Shown here: one piece after another, positions 8,715 to 16,617 of the stretch
How positions within the stretch are numbered: position 1 is the first letter of the stretch
Layout of the letters: each line of letters begins with the position of its first letter
From: Roseovarius atlanticus
Lineage (GTDB): Bacteria > Pseudomonadota > Alphaproteobacteria > Rhodobacterales > Rhodobacteraceae
Assembly (NCBI RefSeq): GCF_001441615.1
Contig: NZ_LAXJ01000016.1
Coordinates: forward strand, 62,001 to 126,000
Length of the DNA stretch: 64,000 bases
Reading direction: 5' to 3'
Program-made: the position numbers and the translations under genes
Notes under the pieces: generated by a model
Told to the model about the DNA's origin: nothing
The model's input: only the letters and a program-made list of their open reading frames with translations
Database searches by the model: none

Positions 8715-9191
8715 CTAGAACACCGGCCAGATGTCAGAAGAAATCGGCTCCAATGGCAAGCGCAGCACCGCGACGAACAGGAAATATCCCACAGCCCACA
8801 GTCCGGCGATGATCCCCGCAACGGTCAGGGGCGTTATGTGATCCGGCTCGGCGGCGACGACCAGCAGGACCATCGCCATCGTGGCCGGGAACAGCCCGAT
8901 CGGCTCCAGGAGAACGGCAAACGCCGCCAGCGCCAGTGACACGCAGAAAAGACCGCGCAGGTTTCGCGTGTCTTCCCCTCTGTCCTCCTGTCGCTCGAAT
9001 AACAGGCCGATCCCCAGCAAGACCATCAGCCCCCCGAGCCCCAGCGGGAAGAACCCCGGACCGATCCGGCGCATCGAGCCGACGGACAGCTCGATACCAC
9101 CATAGATGACGAAAAGACCGAAGCCGATGATCACGAGGCAGAAGGCATCGTGCGCCACATTCCGGTTGCCTAGCATTCTGCGGGACTCCAT
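8715..9191 (-). CDS. tctB: TTT transporter small membrane subunit TctB (system 2)
   Basis: A 158-aa four-helix membrane protein with the TctB loop motif GSMRRIGPGFFPLGLGGLMV after the first helix and an acidic cytoplasmic segment (ERQEDRGEDTRN). It lies between tctC and tctA of the second TTT system. The start at 9191 has no strong ribosome-binding site and follows a stem-loop, which would fit low expression relative to the binding protein. Confidence 0.9.
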   Translation of the reverse strand: MESRRMLGNRNVAHDAFCLVIIGFGLFVIYGGIELSVGSMRRIGPGFFPLGLGGLMVLLGIGLLFERQEDRGEDTRNLRGLFCVSLALAAFAVLLEPIGLFPATMAMVLLVVAAEPDHITPLTVAGIIAGLWAVGYFLFVAVLRLPLEPISSDIWPVF

Positions 9192-9210
9192 GTGCCGGAC
9201 AAGGTGACAA

Positions 9211-9248
9211 GACCGGGAGCCCGTTCGGATAGCACGTAGCCCCCGGTC
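9211..9248 (-). other. Intercistronic stem-loop between tctC and tctB (system 2)
   Basis: GACCGGG (9211-9217) and CCCGGTC (9242-9248) can pair, and the stem continues for two base pairs after one mismatch. No T-tract follows on the minus strand. The position matches the hairpins in systems 1 and 3, between the binding-protein gene and tctB. The pairing is visible; its effect on expression is inferred. Confidence 0.5.
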
Positions 9249-9266
9249 CCAGCCGTTGCAATTGCG

Positions 9267-10235
9267 TCAGTCGGCCTGCGCGTTGGCCGCGTTGGCGATA
9301 TCGCCCCACTTCTTCACTTCCGAGGAAATGAAGCCGTCAAGCTCACCAAGGGCCATCTCGCCCTTGGAAATACCGCTCTTGGCGTAGTAGTCCGTCACCG
9401 CGTCCGACGCGATAGCCGTCGTCACCGCGTTGTTCAGCGCCTCGGTCACGTCGGCGGGCATGTCGGCAGGGCCGTGCATCAGCCACCAGGCAATCAGGTC
9501 GAAGCCCTCGAAGGTGTGGTTGATGGGCGGCACCTCGGGCGCCACTTCGGACCCGGCGGCACCGCTGACGCCCAGCGCCCGCAGCTTGCCGGCGTCCACG
9601 TTCTGCTTGGCCGAAACCGGGTGGTTGAACATGAAATCCACCTCACCGGAAATCACCGCCGCCAGGCCGACCGCACCGGACCCGAACGGCACGTGGATCA
9701 TGTTGGTATCACTCAGCGTCTTCAGCAGCTCGCCCGCCAGATGCGTCGACGTGCCGTTGCCGGTCGAGGCAAAGGTGACGCCCTCATCCGATTTGGCCGC
9801 CTCCACCAGGTCGTCCAGTGTCTCGAACGGCGTATCGGCGCCCACGACCAACAGCGTCGGCGTGTATCCGACAAACGCGATCGGGGTCACGTCGCTTTCC
9901 GGATCATAGGGCAGCTCTGGGAAAATCGACTTGTTGATGGCAAGGGTTCCGACGGTGCCCATGGAAATCGTGTAGCCGTCCGCGTCGGCGCTGACCACGT
10001 CCTGGGTGCCGACGCTGCCACCCGCGCCGGCCCGGTTTTCCACCACCACGGTCTGGCCCAGTTCCTCCGACATGCCCTCGGCGATCAGCCGGCTGACCGT
10101 GTCGGTCGACGTGCCGGCGGCGAAAGGCACGATCATCGTGATCGGTTTATCGGGAAACGACTGTGCCAGCGCGCTCCCCGCCAAGCCCAGGGTTGCGGTC
10201 AGCGAGACCGCCAGAATATTGCGAATTGACGTCAT
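9267..10235 (-). CDS. tctC: TTT periplasmic solute-binding protein TctC (system 2)
   Basis: A 322-aa Bug/TctC protein with an N-terminal signal peptide ending near ALA-QSFPDK. Core motifs are PITMIVPFAAGTSTDTVSRL, VVENRAGAGGSVGTQ and the MGTVGTLAINKS strand of the ligand pocket. The frame extends to 10373, but ATG at 10235 has GGGAGGAA about 6 bases upstream. It is the first gene of the second TTT run and diverges from the FAH gene at 10481 across an AT-rich 245-base spacer. The ligand is unknown. Confidence 0.94.
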   Translation of the reverse strand: MTSIRNILAVSLTATLGLAGSALAQSFPDKPITMIVPFAAGTSTDTVSRLIAEGMSEELGQTVVVENRAGAGGSVGTQDVVSADADGYTISMGTVGTLAINKSIFPELPYDPESDVTPIAFVGYTPTLLVVGADTPFETLDDLVEAAKSDEGVTFASTGNGTSTHLAGELLKTLSDTNMIHVPFGSGAVGLAAVISGEVDFMFNHPVSAKQNVDAGKLRALGVSGAAGSEVAPEVPPINHTFEGFDLIAWWLMHGPADMPADVTEALNNAVTTAIASDAVTDYYAKSGISKGEMALGELDGFISSEVKKWGDIANAANAQAD

Positions 10236-10374
10236 GATATTTCCTCCCTCGCGCAGCTTGAAACTTGCGCTCTCCCAGCGGCGCAACATGCGTGCGCCTG
10301 AATTGGCCCGCAGGAACACGGCATGGCCCCTGCTGCTACGGCCGATCATCATGACCACTGTACACTCTGTCAAT

Positions 10375-10450
10375 AAAAATCGATATTTTTGAAATTATCT
10401 TGAGAAACTAATTTTTATCGATAATAGTCGCTCCAACACTCGATACGAGT
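10375..10450. promoter_or_regulatory. Divergent promoter region with palindromes (system 2)
   Basis: The spacer between tctC2 and the FAH gene is locally AT-rich and carries three symmetric elements: AAAAAT-CGAT-ATTTTT (10375-10390), the perfect palindrome TTATCGATAA (10415-10424), and ACTCG-ATA-CGAGT (10438-10450). The two ATCGAT cores are 38 bases apart. They are plausible operators for the GntR/FCD regulator at 11408. Binding is inferred from symmetry and position only. Confidence 0.45.
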
Positions 10451-10480
10451 ATTTGGACGAACACACGCAAGCGAGGTACG

Positions 10481-11353
10481 ATGCGATACGTCAGGTATGA
10501 AGTGGATGGTCAGGCACGACTGGGCGCCATGATCGATTCGGACATCGTCGATATCGAGGCCGCCTGGCCCGAGGCGCCCAGGACCATGCGCGACTTGATC
10601 GGCGCTGATCCCGCCGTGCACGCCACTTTGGCCGACCGCCTGGTCCAGTCCGGCGCGGCGCGCACACCCCTTGCGGACTGCAAGCTGCTGACACCTCTGC
10701 CAGACCCGGGGAAAATTGTCTGCCTGGGCCTCAACTATGCCGATCACGCCAAGGAAGGCGGGCACGCCGTGCCCGAGTACCCAGCGCTTTTCCTACGCGC
10801 GACCAGTTCCATGATCGGCCCGCAGGATCCGATGATCCTGCCGGAATGCTCCGAACAGCTGGACTACGAGGCGGAGCTTACCATCGTCATCGGCCGCCGG
10901 TGCCGCCATGTCTCTGCCGCCGACGCGGCCTCGGTGATCTTCGGCTATACCGCGTTCAACGACGGCAGCGTCCGCCATTACCAGCGCCTGACCGCGCAAT
11001 GGACGGCCGGCAAGAATTTCGACGGGACCGGGGCGCTTGGCCCCTGCATCGTCACCGCCGACGACCTGCCGGACGAGGCCAGCGGGCTCAAGATCCAGAC
11101 GCGCCTCAACGGCAATGTCATGCAGGACTCGAATACCGACCAGATGATTTTTGGCGCCTTCCGCACGGTTGAGATCCTGTCCGAAATCATGACGCTCGAA
11201 CCCGGTGACCTGATCGCGATGGGCACGCCCGCCGGGGTTGGCCATGCGCGCAGGCCTCAGGTATGGATGCGCGACGGCGACACCGTCGAGGTCGAGATCG
11301 AGGGCATCGGCACGCTCCGCAATCCTGTGGTCGCAGAAAAGGTCACCGCCTAG
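10481..11353 (+). CDS. FAH family hydrolase or isomerase (two-domain form)
   Basis: A 290-aa FAH family protein of the longer type, with an N-terminal beta domain (MRYVRYEVDGQARLGAMIDS) and a C-terminal catalytic domain. The catalytic domain has KIVCLGLNYADHAKEGG, LDYEAELTIVIGRR with metal-binding glutamates, GYTAFNDGSVRHYQ, and EPGDLIAMGTPAGVGHA. Relatives include 2-hydroxyhepta-2,4-diene-1,7-dioate isomerases and diketo-acid hydrolases of sugar-acid and aromatic pathways. It heads a plus-strand unit with a GntR regulator, a deacetylase-fold protein and a MetE-like protein, and it diverges from the second TTT system. The substrate cannot be set from sequence. Confidence 0.87.
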   Translation: MRYVRYEVDGQARLGAMIDSDIVDIEAAWPEAPRTMRDLIGADPAVHATLADRLVQSGAARTPLADCKLLTPLPDPGKIVCLGLNYADHAKEGGHAVPEYPALFLRATSSMIGPQDPMILPECSEQLDYEAELTIVIGRRCRHVSAADAASVIFGYTAFNDGSVRHYQRLTAQWTAGKNFDGTGALGPCIVTADDLPDEASGLKIQTRLNGNVMQDSNTDQMIFGAFRTVEILSEIMTLEPGDLIAMGTPAGVGHARRPQVWMRDGDTVEVEIEGIGTLRNPVVAEKVTA

Positions 11354-11407
11354 CGCGGCAGGACAGCGGGCGCACATCGCCAGCCGGACGCAAAGGATAA
11401 CACCGAC

Positions 11408-12106
11408 ATGACCATGGCCCGCAATTCTTCGGAACCAGATGGCGCGTTCCGCTCGCGCACCAGTGAAACTCACATGCGAATTCGAGATGACGTGATCAGC
11501 GGCAAGCTGAAACCGGGAACCAAGCTCAAGATAGAGCACCTCTCGCGCGAAATCGGCGTCGGCGCCACGCCTGTACGAGAGGCGCTCAGCTCGCTTGTGT
11601 CCGACGGCCTCGTCGTGCGTGAAGACCAGCGCGGCTTTCGCGTGGCCGGCATTAGCAGCCAGGAATTCGACGAGCTTTTGTACGTCCGCTCCTGCGTCGA
11701 GGAACGGGCCCTGCGCCTGTCAATCGAACGCGGCGGCCCCGACTGGGAAGAAGGCATCGTGCTGGCCCAGTACCGGCTGCGCGCCATCGCGCCATCGGAT
11801 CGATACGATCCCGATTGGGAGCGCTGCCACCGCAACTTTCACCTGGCGCTGAACGCGGGCTCGGGCTCGGAAACGCTTTTGCGGCTCTGCAGCCAGTTCT
11901 TCGATGAAAACAGCCGCTACCGCCACCTGTCGCGCTGCGGCGGCGGGCGCGCGCCGCGTGACCTGTCGGATGAACATGACGGCATCGCCGAGGCGGCACT
12001 GGCGCGCGACCCCGACCTCGCGGTCGAGCGCCTTATGACCCACTACAACCGCACAGGCAAATTGCTTCGGCAGGCACTCAAGGATATCGAGAAAGGCTCG
12101 CAGTGA
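11408..12106 (+). CDS. GntR family regulator with FCD domain
   Basis: A 232-aa regulator with a winged helix-turn-helix (KIEHLSREIGVGATPVREAL, LVVREDQRGFRVAG) and an FCD ligand domain (ERCHRNFHLALNAGSGSETL, DEHDGIAEAALARD). The wing motif VGATPVREALSSL is typical of the FadR/VanR subgroup. ATG at 11408 has AAAGGA about 10 bases upstream; ATG at 11414 is also possible. It lies in the unit it probably controls, between the FAH gene and the deacetylase-fold gene, whose start overlaps its stop. Confidence 0.9.
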   Translation: MTMARNSSEPDGAFRSRTSETHMRIRDDVISGKLKPGTKLKIEHLSREIGVGATPVREALSSLVSDGLVVREDQRGFRVAGISSQEFDELLYVRSCVEERALRLSIERGGPDWEEGIVLAQYRLRAIAPSDRYDPDWERCHRNFHLALNAGSGSETLLRLCSQFFDENSRYRHLSRCGGGRAPRDLSDEHDGIAEAALARDPDLAVERLMTHYNRTGKLLRQALKDIEKGSQ

Positions 12107-12759
12107 TGCCAAGGCGATTGACGCTGACCTTCGACAACGGCCCCTGGACTGGCGCGACCGAACACCTGCTCGATTTTCTCGCCACGCGGAAGCTCAAGTC
12201 GACCTTCTTTGTCGTCGGCCGACAGCTCGAGGATCCTTCTGCACGCAGCCTCGTCGAAAGGGCCCATGCCGAAGGCCACTGGATCGGCAACCATACCATG
12301 ACCCACGGCGCACCGCTGGGCCGCGAGGATGGCCCCGTCCGCTACGCCGAAGAGATCGGCGCCGCGCAGGATGCGATAGGAACACTGGCCCATCCGCGCA
12401 AGTTCTTCCGCCCAAATGGCGGGGGCGCCATGGGCCAGCACCTGCTGTGCCCCGAAGCCGTGGACTATCTGAAACGCAATGACTTTACCGTCGTCACCTG
12501 GACCTCCGCCCCCGGCGACTGGAAGCCACCACACACCCATTGGACCAAAGGCGCGTTCGAGGCGCTCGAACGAGACGACTGGACCGTGCTCGTTCTGCAC
12601 GACCGCTTTATCGCGCCGCAGCTCGACGTGCTTGCGCGCTTCTGCGACCAGGTCGAAGAGTTGGGCGTGGACTTCGTTCAGGATTTTCCCGCCCGTTGCC
12701 TGCCCATCGAAAACGGGAAAGTCCACGACATCACCGAAGAAATCAGCGCCATCGCGTGA
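12106..12759 (+). CDS. Polysaccharide deacetylase-fold (NodB-type) protein
   Basis: A 217-aa carbohydrate-esterase 4 type protein. The NodB motifs are present: TFDNGP (motif 1; the usual second Asp is Asn), GNHTMTHG (motif 2, both metal His), FFRPNGGGAMG (motif 3) and VLHDR late in the chain. There is no signal peptide, so it should be cytoplasmic. That and the catabolic neighbours favour a small-molecule amide or imide hydrolase, as in the PuuE branch of this fold, over cell-wall deacetylation. ATG at 12106 shares its A with the GntR stop; GTG at 12103 is an alternative start. Confidence 0.82.
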   Translation: MPRRLTLTFDNGPWTGATEHLLDFLATRKLKSTFFVVGRQLEDPSARSLVERAHAEGHWIGNHTMTHGAPLGREDGPVRYAEEIGAAQDAIGTLAHPRKFFRPNGGGAMGQHLLCPEAVDYLKRNDFTVVTWTSAPGDWKPPHTHWTKGAFEALERDDWTVLVLHDRFIAPQLDVLARFCDQVEELGVDFVQDFPARCLPIENGKVHDITEEISAIA

Positions 12760-12791
12760 AATCGCGACCGCTCAGACACAGGATTTGTCCC

Positions 12792-13823
12792 ATGTATGAC
12801 ACGCTCTTCCCGACCAGCCTCGTAGGCAGCTACCCGCAACCGGACTGGCTGATCGACCGCGAGAAACTCCGCTCCAAGGGGCCGCCGCGTGTCCGCGACG
12901 CGTCGCTATGGAAAATGGCCGAGGCCGATCTGGCCGAGGCGCAGGACGCCGCCACGCGGCTGGCCATTCTGGACCAGGAAGAGATCGGGCTCGATATCGT
13001 CACCGACGGCGAGGTGCGTCGCGAAAGCTACTCCAACCACCTCGCCACGTCGCTCGACGGGCTGGATTTGGAGAATCCCGGCACCAAGACCGGACGCAGT
13101 GGGCGCCCCATGGTGGTGCCGCGCGTCGTCGGGCCGATCCAGCGCCGCGAACCGGTCATGGAGCGCGAAGCCGCCTTCCTTCGCAAGCACACCAAGCGGC
13201 TTACCAAGATGACCCTGCCAGGTCCTTTCACCATGACGATGCAGGCGCTCAATGAGCATTACGAGAATGAAGCCGCGCTTGCGATGGCCTATGCCGAAAT
13301 GTTGCGCGAAGAGATCGCCGACATCTTCGCCGCCGGCGTCGACATCGTGCAGCTGGATGAACCCTACATGCAGGCCGAACCCGAAGCGGCCCGCGCCTTC
13401 GCCATCCCGGCCATCAATCACGCGCTTCAGGGCGCGGCCGGGCGCACCGTGATCCACATGTGCTTCGGCTATGCCTACATCATGGACCAGGCCAAGCCCC
13501 AGGGCTATTCGTTCCTGAGCGAACTGGAAGAGTGCACCGCCGACGAACTGTCGATCGAGGTCGCGCAGCCGGGCCTTGACCTGTCACTCATCGAGGGGAT
13601 GAAAAAGGGCTTCCTGATCGGCGCCCTGGACCTTGGGCGTGAGACACCCGAAACGCCTGAAGAGGTCCGCGACAGGCTGGTCGCCGCCGCAGAGCGCATC
13701 CCGGCCGCCAATATCGTGGCGGCACCTGATTGCGGGATGAAATACCTTCCGATCGATCTGACCCAGGCAAAACTTGCAGCCCTTGTTGAAGGTTCGGCCA
13801 TGGCGCGCGCGCTTTCTAGGTGA
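12792..13823 (+). CDS. MetE C-terminal-domain family protein (cobalamin-independent methyltransferase-like)
   Basis: A 343-aa stand-alone protein with the barrel of the MetE C-terminal domain and no MetE N-terminal half. The zinc-binding pattern seems conserved: HMCFGYAY (His and Cys), an IEVA glutamate after it, and APDCGMKYLP (Cys). Relatives include archaeal MetE core enzymes, alkyl-thiol transferases such as epoxyalkane:coenzyme M transferase, and many unassigned paralogues. The frame is open far upstream, but ATG at 12792 starts the typical FPTSLVGSYPQPDWL segment. It follows the deacetylase-fold gene by 32 bases, so it is probably a step in the same catabolic route and not methionine synthase. 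Confidence 0.85.
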   Translation: MYDTLFPTSLVGSYPQPDWLIDREKLRSKGPPRVRDASLWKMAEADLAEAQDAATRLAILDQEEIGLDIVTDGEVRRESYSNHLATSLDGLDLENPGTKTGRSGRPMVVPRVVGPIQRREPVMEREAAFLRKHTKRLTKMTLPGPFTMTMQALNEHYENEAALAMAYAEMLREEIADIFAAGVDIVQLDEPYMQAEPEAARAFAIPAINHALQGAAGRTVIHMCFGYAYIMDQAKPQGYSFLSELEECTADELSIEVAQPGLDLSLIEGMKKGFLIGALDLGRETPETPEEVRDRLVAAAERIPAANIVAAPDCGMKYLPIDLTQAKLAALVEGSAMARALSR

Positions 13824-14004
13824 GTGTCCGGAAATGATTTGGGAGGCGACTGTAGCGCAGGACAAAGAGCGGCACTTCGCCGCGCAACGCACTTGCATCT
13901 GCTGAGCGATGCTTTTCTTCCGTTGATCTGGTCAACGCTATGACGCGCCCGACATCTTGATCGCGGGAAAACAAGCCTAGCCAATCTTCACGGCGTCATG
14001 TGCA

Positions 14005-14042
14005 GCAAATAAAACGCCCGCGCCGACATAATGGCGCGGGCG
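14005..14042 (-). terminator. Intrinsic terminator of the PQQ sugar dehydrogenase gene
   Basis: A perfect 10-bp GC-rich stem (CGCCCGCGCC and its complement) with an 8-base loop at 14015-14042 is followed on the minus strand by TTTTATTTG. It lies 15 bases past the stop of the gene at 14057. On the plus strand no T-run follows, so it mainly serves the minus-strand gene. Confidence 0.85.
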
Positions 14043-14056
14043 CTTCTTCTGCAAAC

Positions 14057-15370
14057 CTATTGCGTACTCTCTGCGGTCACTTTGTAGATCATGCCCTCAT
14101 CCGTGGCGACATAAAGCGCGTTATCGGGGCCCATGGCAAGACCACGGAATCTCTCCGAAAAGCCAAGCGGCATCCGCGTAATGGTGTTGATGCCCATGCC
14201 GTCATCTGTGAGACTGATCATGTCGATCCTGGACCCGATCGGCGTGTCGCCAAATCCGATTCCCATGATGCCGACGGCCAGGCGACCCTCGTAGATGCCC
14301 CAGTTCTCCCCCGTGAGAAACGCGGCGGACCCGGTGCCCTGAGAAAACCCGTTATTGTTCCACGACGGCGGCATCAGGTCTTCGAAACGCGTGTCACTCA
14401 TCGGGGTGTAGGCCGCGCGGATCGCGGGATCCATGCCTTCGGTCTGGTTCGGCTCGTAGCCACAGTATTCATCCGGGCACTCGCCCCGGCCACCCGTGTT
14501 CTGCGCAGGATCCCACCCGGCATTGCCCCCGTTCACAAGCGCCGTGATTTCGTCGTTGTGCCAGGGCCCGTGCTCTGCGGTGAAGGCTCTGCCATCGCTC
14601 GGGCGAAAATCGATGCCCTGCACGTTCCTGTGCCCGTAGGTATAGATGCGCGGGTCAAAACCTTCGGGGGGATTGTTGTCGGGATGAGCGTTTCCATCCC
14701 CGTCGATCCTCAGGACCTTACCACAAAGCAGTTCTCCATCCTGCGGACAGATCCCCCGGTGACGATCACCACCCGTGACCCACAGAAAGCCCTCCGGCCC
14801 AATACGGATTCTGCCACCGTTATGCGCGCCAGGCCCGCCAAAGGGCTGGTCGGAATCAAACGGCTTGTACTGGATATCCGTTACGATGTCGGCTCTGTCG
14901 GACACGCTTGTCAGGTCATCGCTGACCGTGAACTTCATCACGATGTTGCCGTCACACCGCTCGAAGTTGGTCTTGCACCCGTCGCCATGATACTTGTCCG
15001 AGCTCGAATAAAGATAGAGCGTTCGGTTCTCCGCGAAGTTGCTATCGGGTGCCACGCCCAGCATACCGGCCTGACCTTCGCAAAAGAGGTCACTGCCAGT
15101 ATCTGCGTAGCCTTCGGTATCCCTCATGCCATAGAGCGCATTCACGGTTCCATCCGGCGTTCTGACCGAAAGACCATCGCATTTCTCGGTGAAGAACATT
15201 GTGCCATCCGGCAGAAAAGCCATGTCCCAGGGGGCGTCCAGATCCTCCAGAACAGCCGAGGGCGTAATTTTCGGTACGTCCATCGCTCCGTCGTTTCCCT
15301 GCGCAAATGCAGCGGGTGCCGCGGTCATCACACCGAGTGCCGCGACGGCTGATAAAAGCCGTTTTTCCAT
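14057..15370 (-). CDS. PQQ-dependent sugar dehydrogenase (soluble, periplasmic)
   Basis: A 437-aa exported protein: a signal peptide (MEKRLLSAVAALGVMTAAPA, cut near AFAQ) and then a six-bladed propeller of the soluble glucose/aldose dehydrogenase family. Family motifs are LDAPWDMAFLPDG near the mature N-terminus, GGPGAHNGGRIRIGPEG with the likely catalytic His, TYGHRNVQGIDF, and AEHGPWHNDEI with NGGNAGWDP. It oxidises aldoses to lactones and passes electrons to an acceptor. Several Cys pairs suggest disulfides. ATG at 15370 has GGGAGGA upstream. No PQQ synthesis genes lie in the window. It is a single-gene unit with its own terminator. Confidence 0.9.
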   Translation of the reverse strand: MEKRLLSAVAALGVMTAAPAAFAQGNDGAMDVPKITPSAVLEDLDAPWDMAFLPDGTMFFTEKCDGLSVRTPDGTVNALYGMRDTEGYADTGSDLFCEGQAGMLGVAPDSNFAENRTLYLYSSSDKYHGDGCKTNFERCDGNIVMKFTVSDDLTSVSDRADIVTDIQYKPFDSDQPFGGPGAHNGGRIRIGPEGFLWVTGGDRHRGICPQDGELLCGKVLRIDGDGNAHPDNNPPEGFDPRIYTYGHRNVQGIDFRPSDGRAFTAEHGPWHNDEITALVNGGNAGWDPAQNTGGRGECPDEYCGYEPNQTEGMDPAIRAAYTPMSDTRFEDLMPPSWNNNGFSQGTGSAAFLTGENWGIYEGRLAVGIMGIGFGDTPIGSRIDMISLTDDGMGINTITRMPLGFSERFRGLAMGPDNALYVATDEGMIYKVTAESTQ

Positions 15371-15718
15371 AGTAATCCTCCCAGTCGCCGGTATTTTCTC
15401 GTTTTGAGTGTGTAATGCTCGGATGAACACAACTCAGGCGTCAAGAAAAATCGCATTGAAGTCAGAGTGACCGACAAGACATGTGATCGGCATTGTCCGC
15501 ATAAGCAGGCGGTAAAGGAGACTCATTCTCCGGCCGGCAGATTTAGATTGCGCCAGGTGTCGACCAGATTTGAAAGTCTTGCTGGTTGCGCTGACACCAG
15601 CCCCCACGACTTGGTGTGCAGGCCCACCATTGATTTCCTGCGCGATGCCATCCGCCTGAATTGACGCGACCGCATTGATCTGTATGCCTCAAGGTACCGA
15701 CGCATTGCGAGACACCGA
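15371..15718. other. Intergenic region, no supported gene
   Basis: 348 bases lie between the divergent sugar dehydrogenase and DUF1636 genes and should hold both promoters. A plus-strand 65-codon frame at 15467 has no recognisable motif or ribosome-binding site. No riboswitch consensus or strong hairpin was seen. Confidence 0.5.
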
Positions 15719-16063
15719 ATGACCCCTTCCGCCACCATCCATTTCTGTCAGAACTGCGGCCCTTTGAGCCTTGGGGCACTGAACGAGGCTTTAGCCACGG
15801 CAGAACTGCAAGACGCGGTGCATATCGTCGAACGCGGATGCATGAACGGATGCTCCCGCCCGGTTTCGATGGCCATGCAGGGCCCGGGCCGGGCCACTTA
15901 TTTCTTCAACGGCGTCGACCCGACGGCGGATGCCGACGATATCGTTGCAACATTGCGCGCCTACCTCGCCGCGCCGCATGGCTGGATCGAGGACGCGCAG
16001 CCCTGCGGCCGGCTTCGATTCTGTCTGGTGGGGCGTGTCCCCGCGCTCAGTTGCTCAACGTGA
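15719..16063 (+). CDS. DUF1636 family Cys-rich protein (ferredoxin-like, copy 1)
   Basis: A 114-aa small protein with the DUF1636 cysteine pattern: HFCQNCGP at residues 9-15 and RGCMNGCSRP near residues 40-47, as in thioredoxin-like [2Fe-2S] ferredoxins. Two more Cys lie near the C-terminus. The family is often found with cobalamin and cobalt genes; its biochemical role is not established. Its 3' end overlaps the opposing His-rich gene by 17 bases. A paralogue starts the riboswitch-controlled run at 26714. The start ATG has only a weak ribosome-binding site. Confidence 0.72.
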   Translation: MTPSATIHFCQNCGPLSLGALNEALATAELQDAVHIVERGCMNGCSRPVSMAMQGPGRATYFFNGVDPTADADDIVATLRAYLAAPHGWIEDAQPCGRLRFCLVGRVPALSCST

Positions 16064-16544
16064 CGGTCTGCGCAACCGGCGTATCGTCCACGGCCAGCGA
16101 GCGGTGATCGTTGCTGTTCAACGCCACCTCAAGTTCCACCTCGCCTTCCGGCAGGCTGTCCAGGTGCATCCAGGGGCCATAGACCCGGGCCAGCTTGACG
16201 CCGTTGGCGTAGACATGGGCATGTCCTTCGCCCGGAACATGGTCACGGCTCGCGTTTTCAGGCGAGAACCGGAAGTTCTCGGTCATGATATGCAGGTTCC
16301 ATCCGGCGGACGGATCGGGCGTGACCTCGATCTTCAGCTTCGGCGCATCGGCGCCCGCAGGAACCGACAACATGTCACCGTGATCGTGCATTCCGGCCGC
16401 GGCGTGTTGCTCATGCCCGCCGTGATGGGCCGGGTCGCCATGGTCATGCCCGTCAAAGGTGACACCGTTCGCCGCAGCCACCGTGAACCCAAGTCCCCCG
16501 CCGAAAACGAGGCCGATTAAAAGCATTGGAATGGAACGGTCCAT
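16047..16544 (-). CDS. Membrane-anchored His-rich protein of the cobalt uptake locus
   Basis: A 165-aa protein of unknown family. An uncleaved N-terminal helix (IPMLLIGLVFGGGLGFTVAA) is followed by a His/Asp-rich stretch with DGHDHGDPAHHGGHEQHAAA and MHDHGD, then a compact beta domain containing PGEGHAHVYANGVKLARVYG and LNSNDHRSLAVDD. The His cluster should bind divalent metal in the periplasm. ATG at 16544 starts the hydrophobic helix; longer frames are noise. It lies 73 bases after cbtA on the same strand, behind a stem-loop with a T-rich tail, so it probably shares the cobalamin-riboswitch transcript. A cobalt-delivery role is inferred from composition and context. Confidence 0.75.
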   Translation of the reverse strand: MDRSIPMLLIGLVFGGGLGFTVAAANGVTFDGHDHGDPAHHGGHEQHAAAGMHDHGDMLSVPAGADAPKLKIEVTPDPSAGWNLHIMTENFRFSPENASRDHVPGEGHAHVYANGVKLARVYGPWMHLDSLPEGEVELEVALNSNDHRSLAVDDTPVAQTVTLSN

Positions 16545-16566
16545 GAGCGGGTCAGACCTCAGGTTT

Positions 16567-16599
16567 GAAAAGAAAGCGGGCGCGCAAGGCGCGCGCCCG
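16567..16599 (-). terminator. Terminator-like stem-loop between cbtA and the His-rich gene
   Basis: CGGGCGCGC (16577-16585) pairs with GCGCGCCCG (16591-16599) around a 5-base loop. On the minus strand the stem is followed by CTTTCTTTTC. It may end a share of cbtBA transcripts before the His-rich gene or act as a processing site. Confidence 0.6.
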
Positions 16600-16617
16600 G
16601 AATAGGATGTGCCGGTA

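Noticed and set aside
15467..15664. 65-codon plus-strand frame before DUF1636
   Set aside because: No ribosome-binding site, motif or conserved neighbour supports it.
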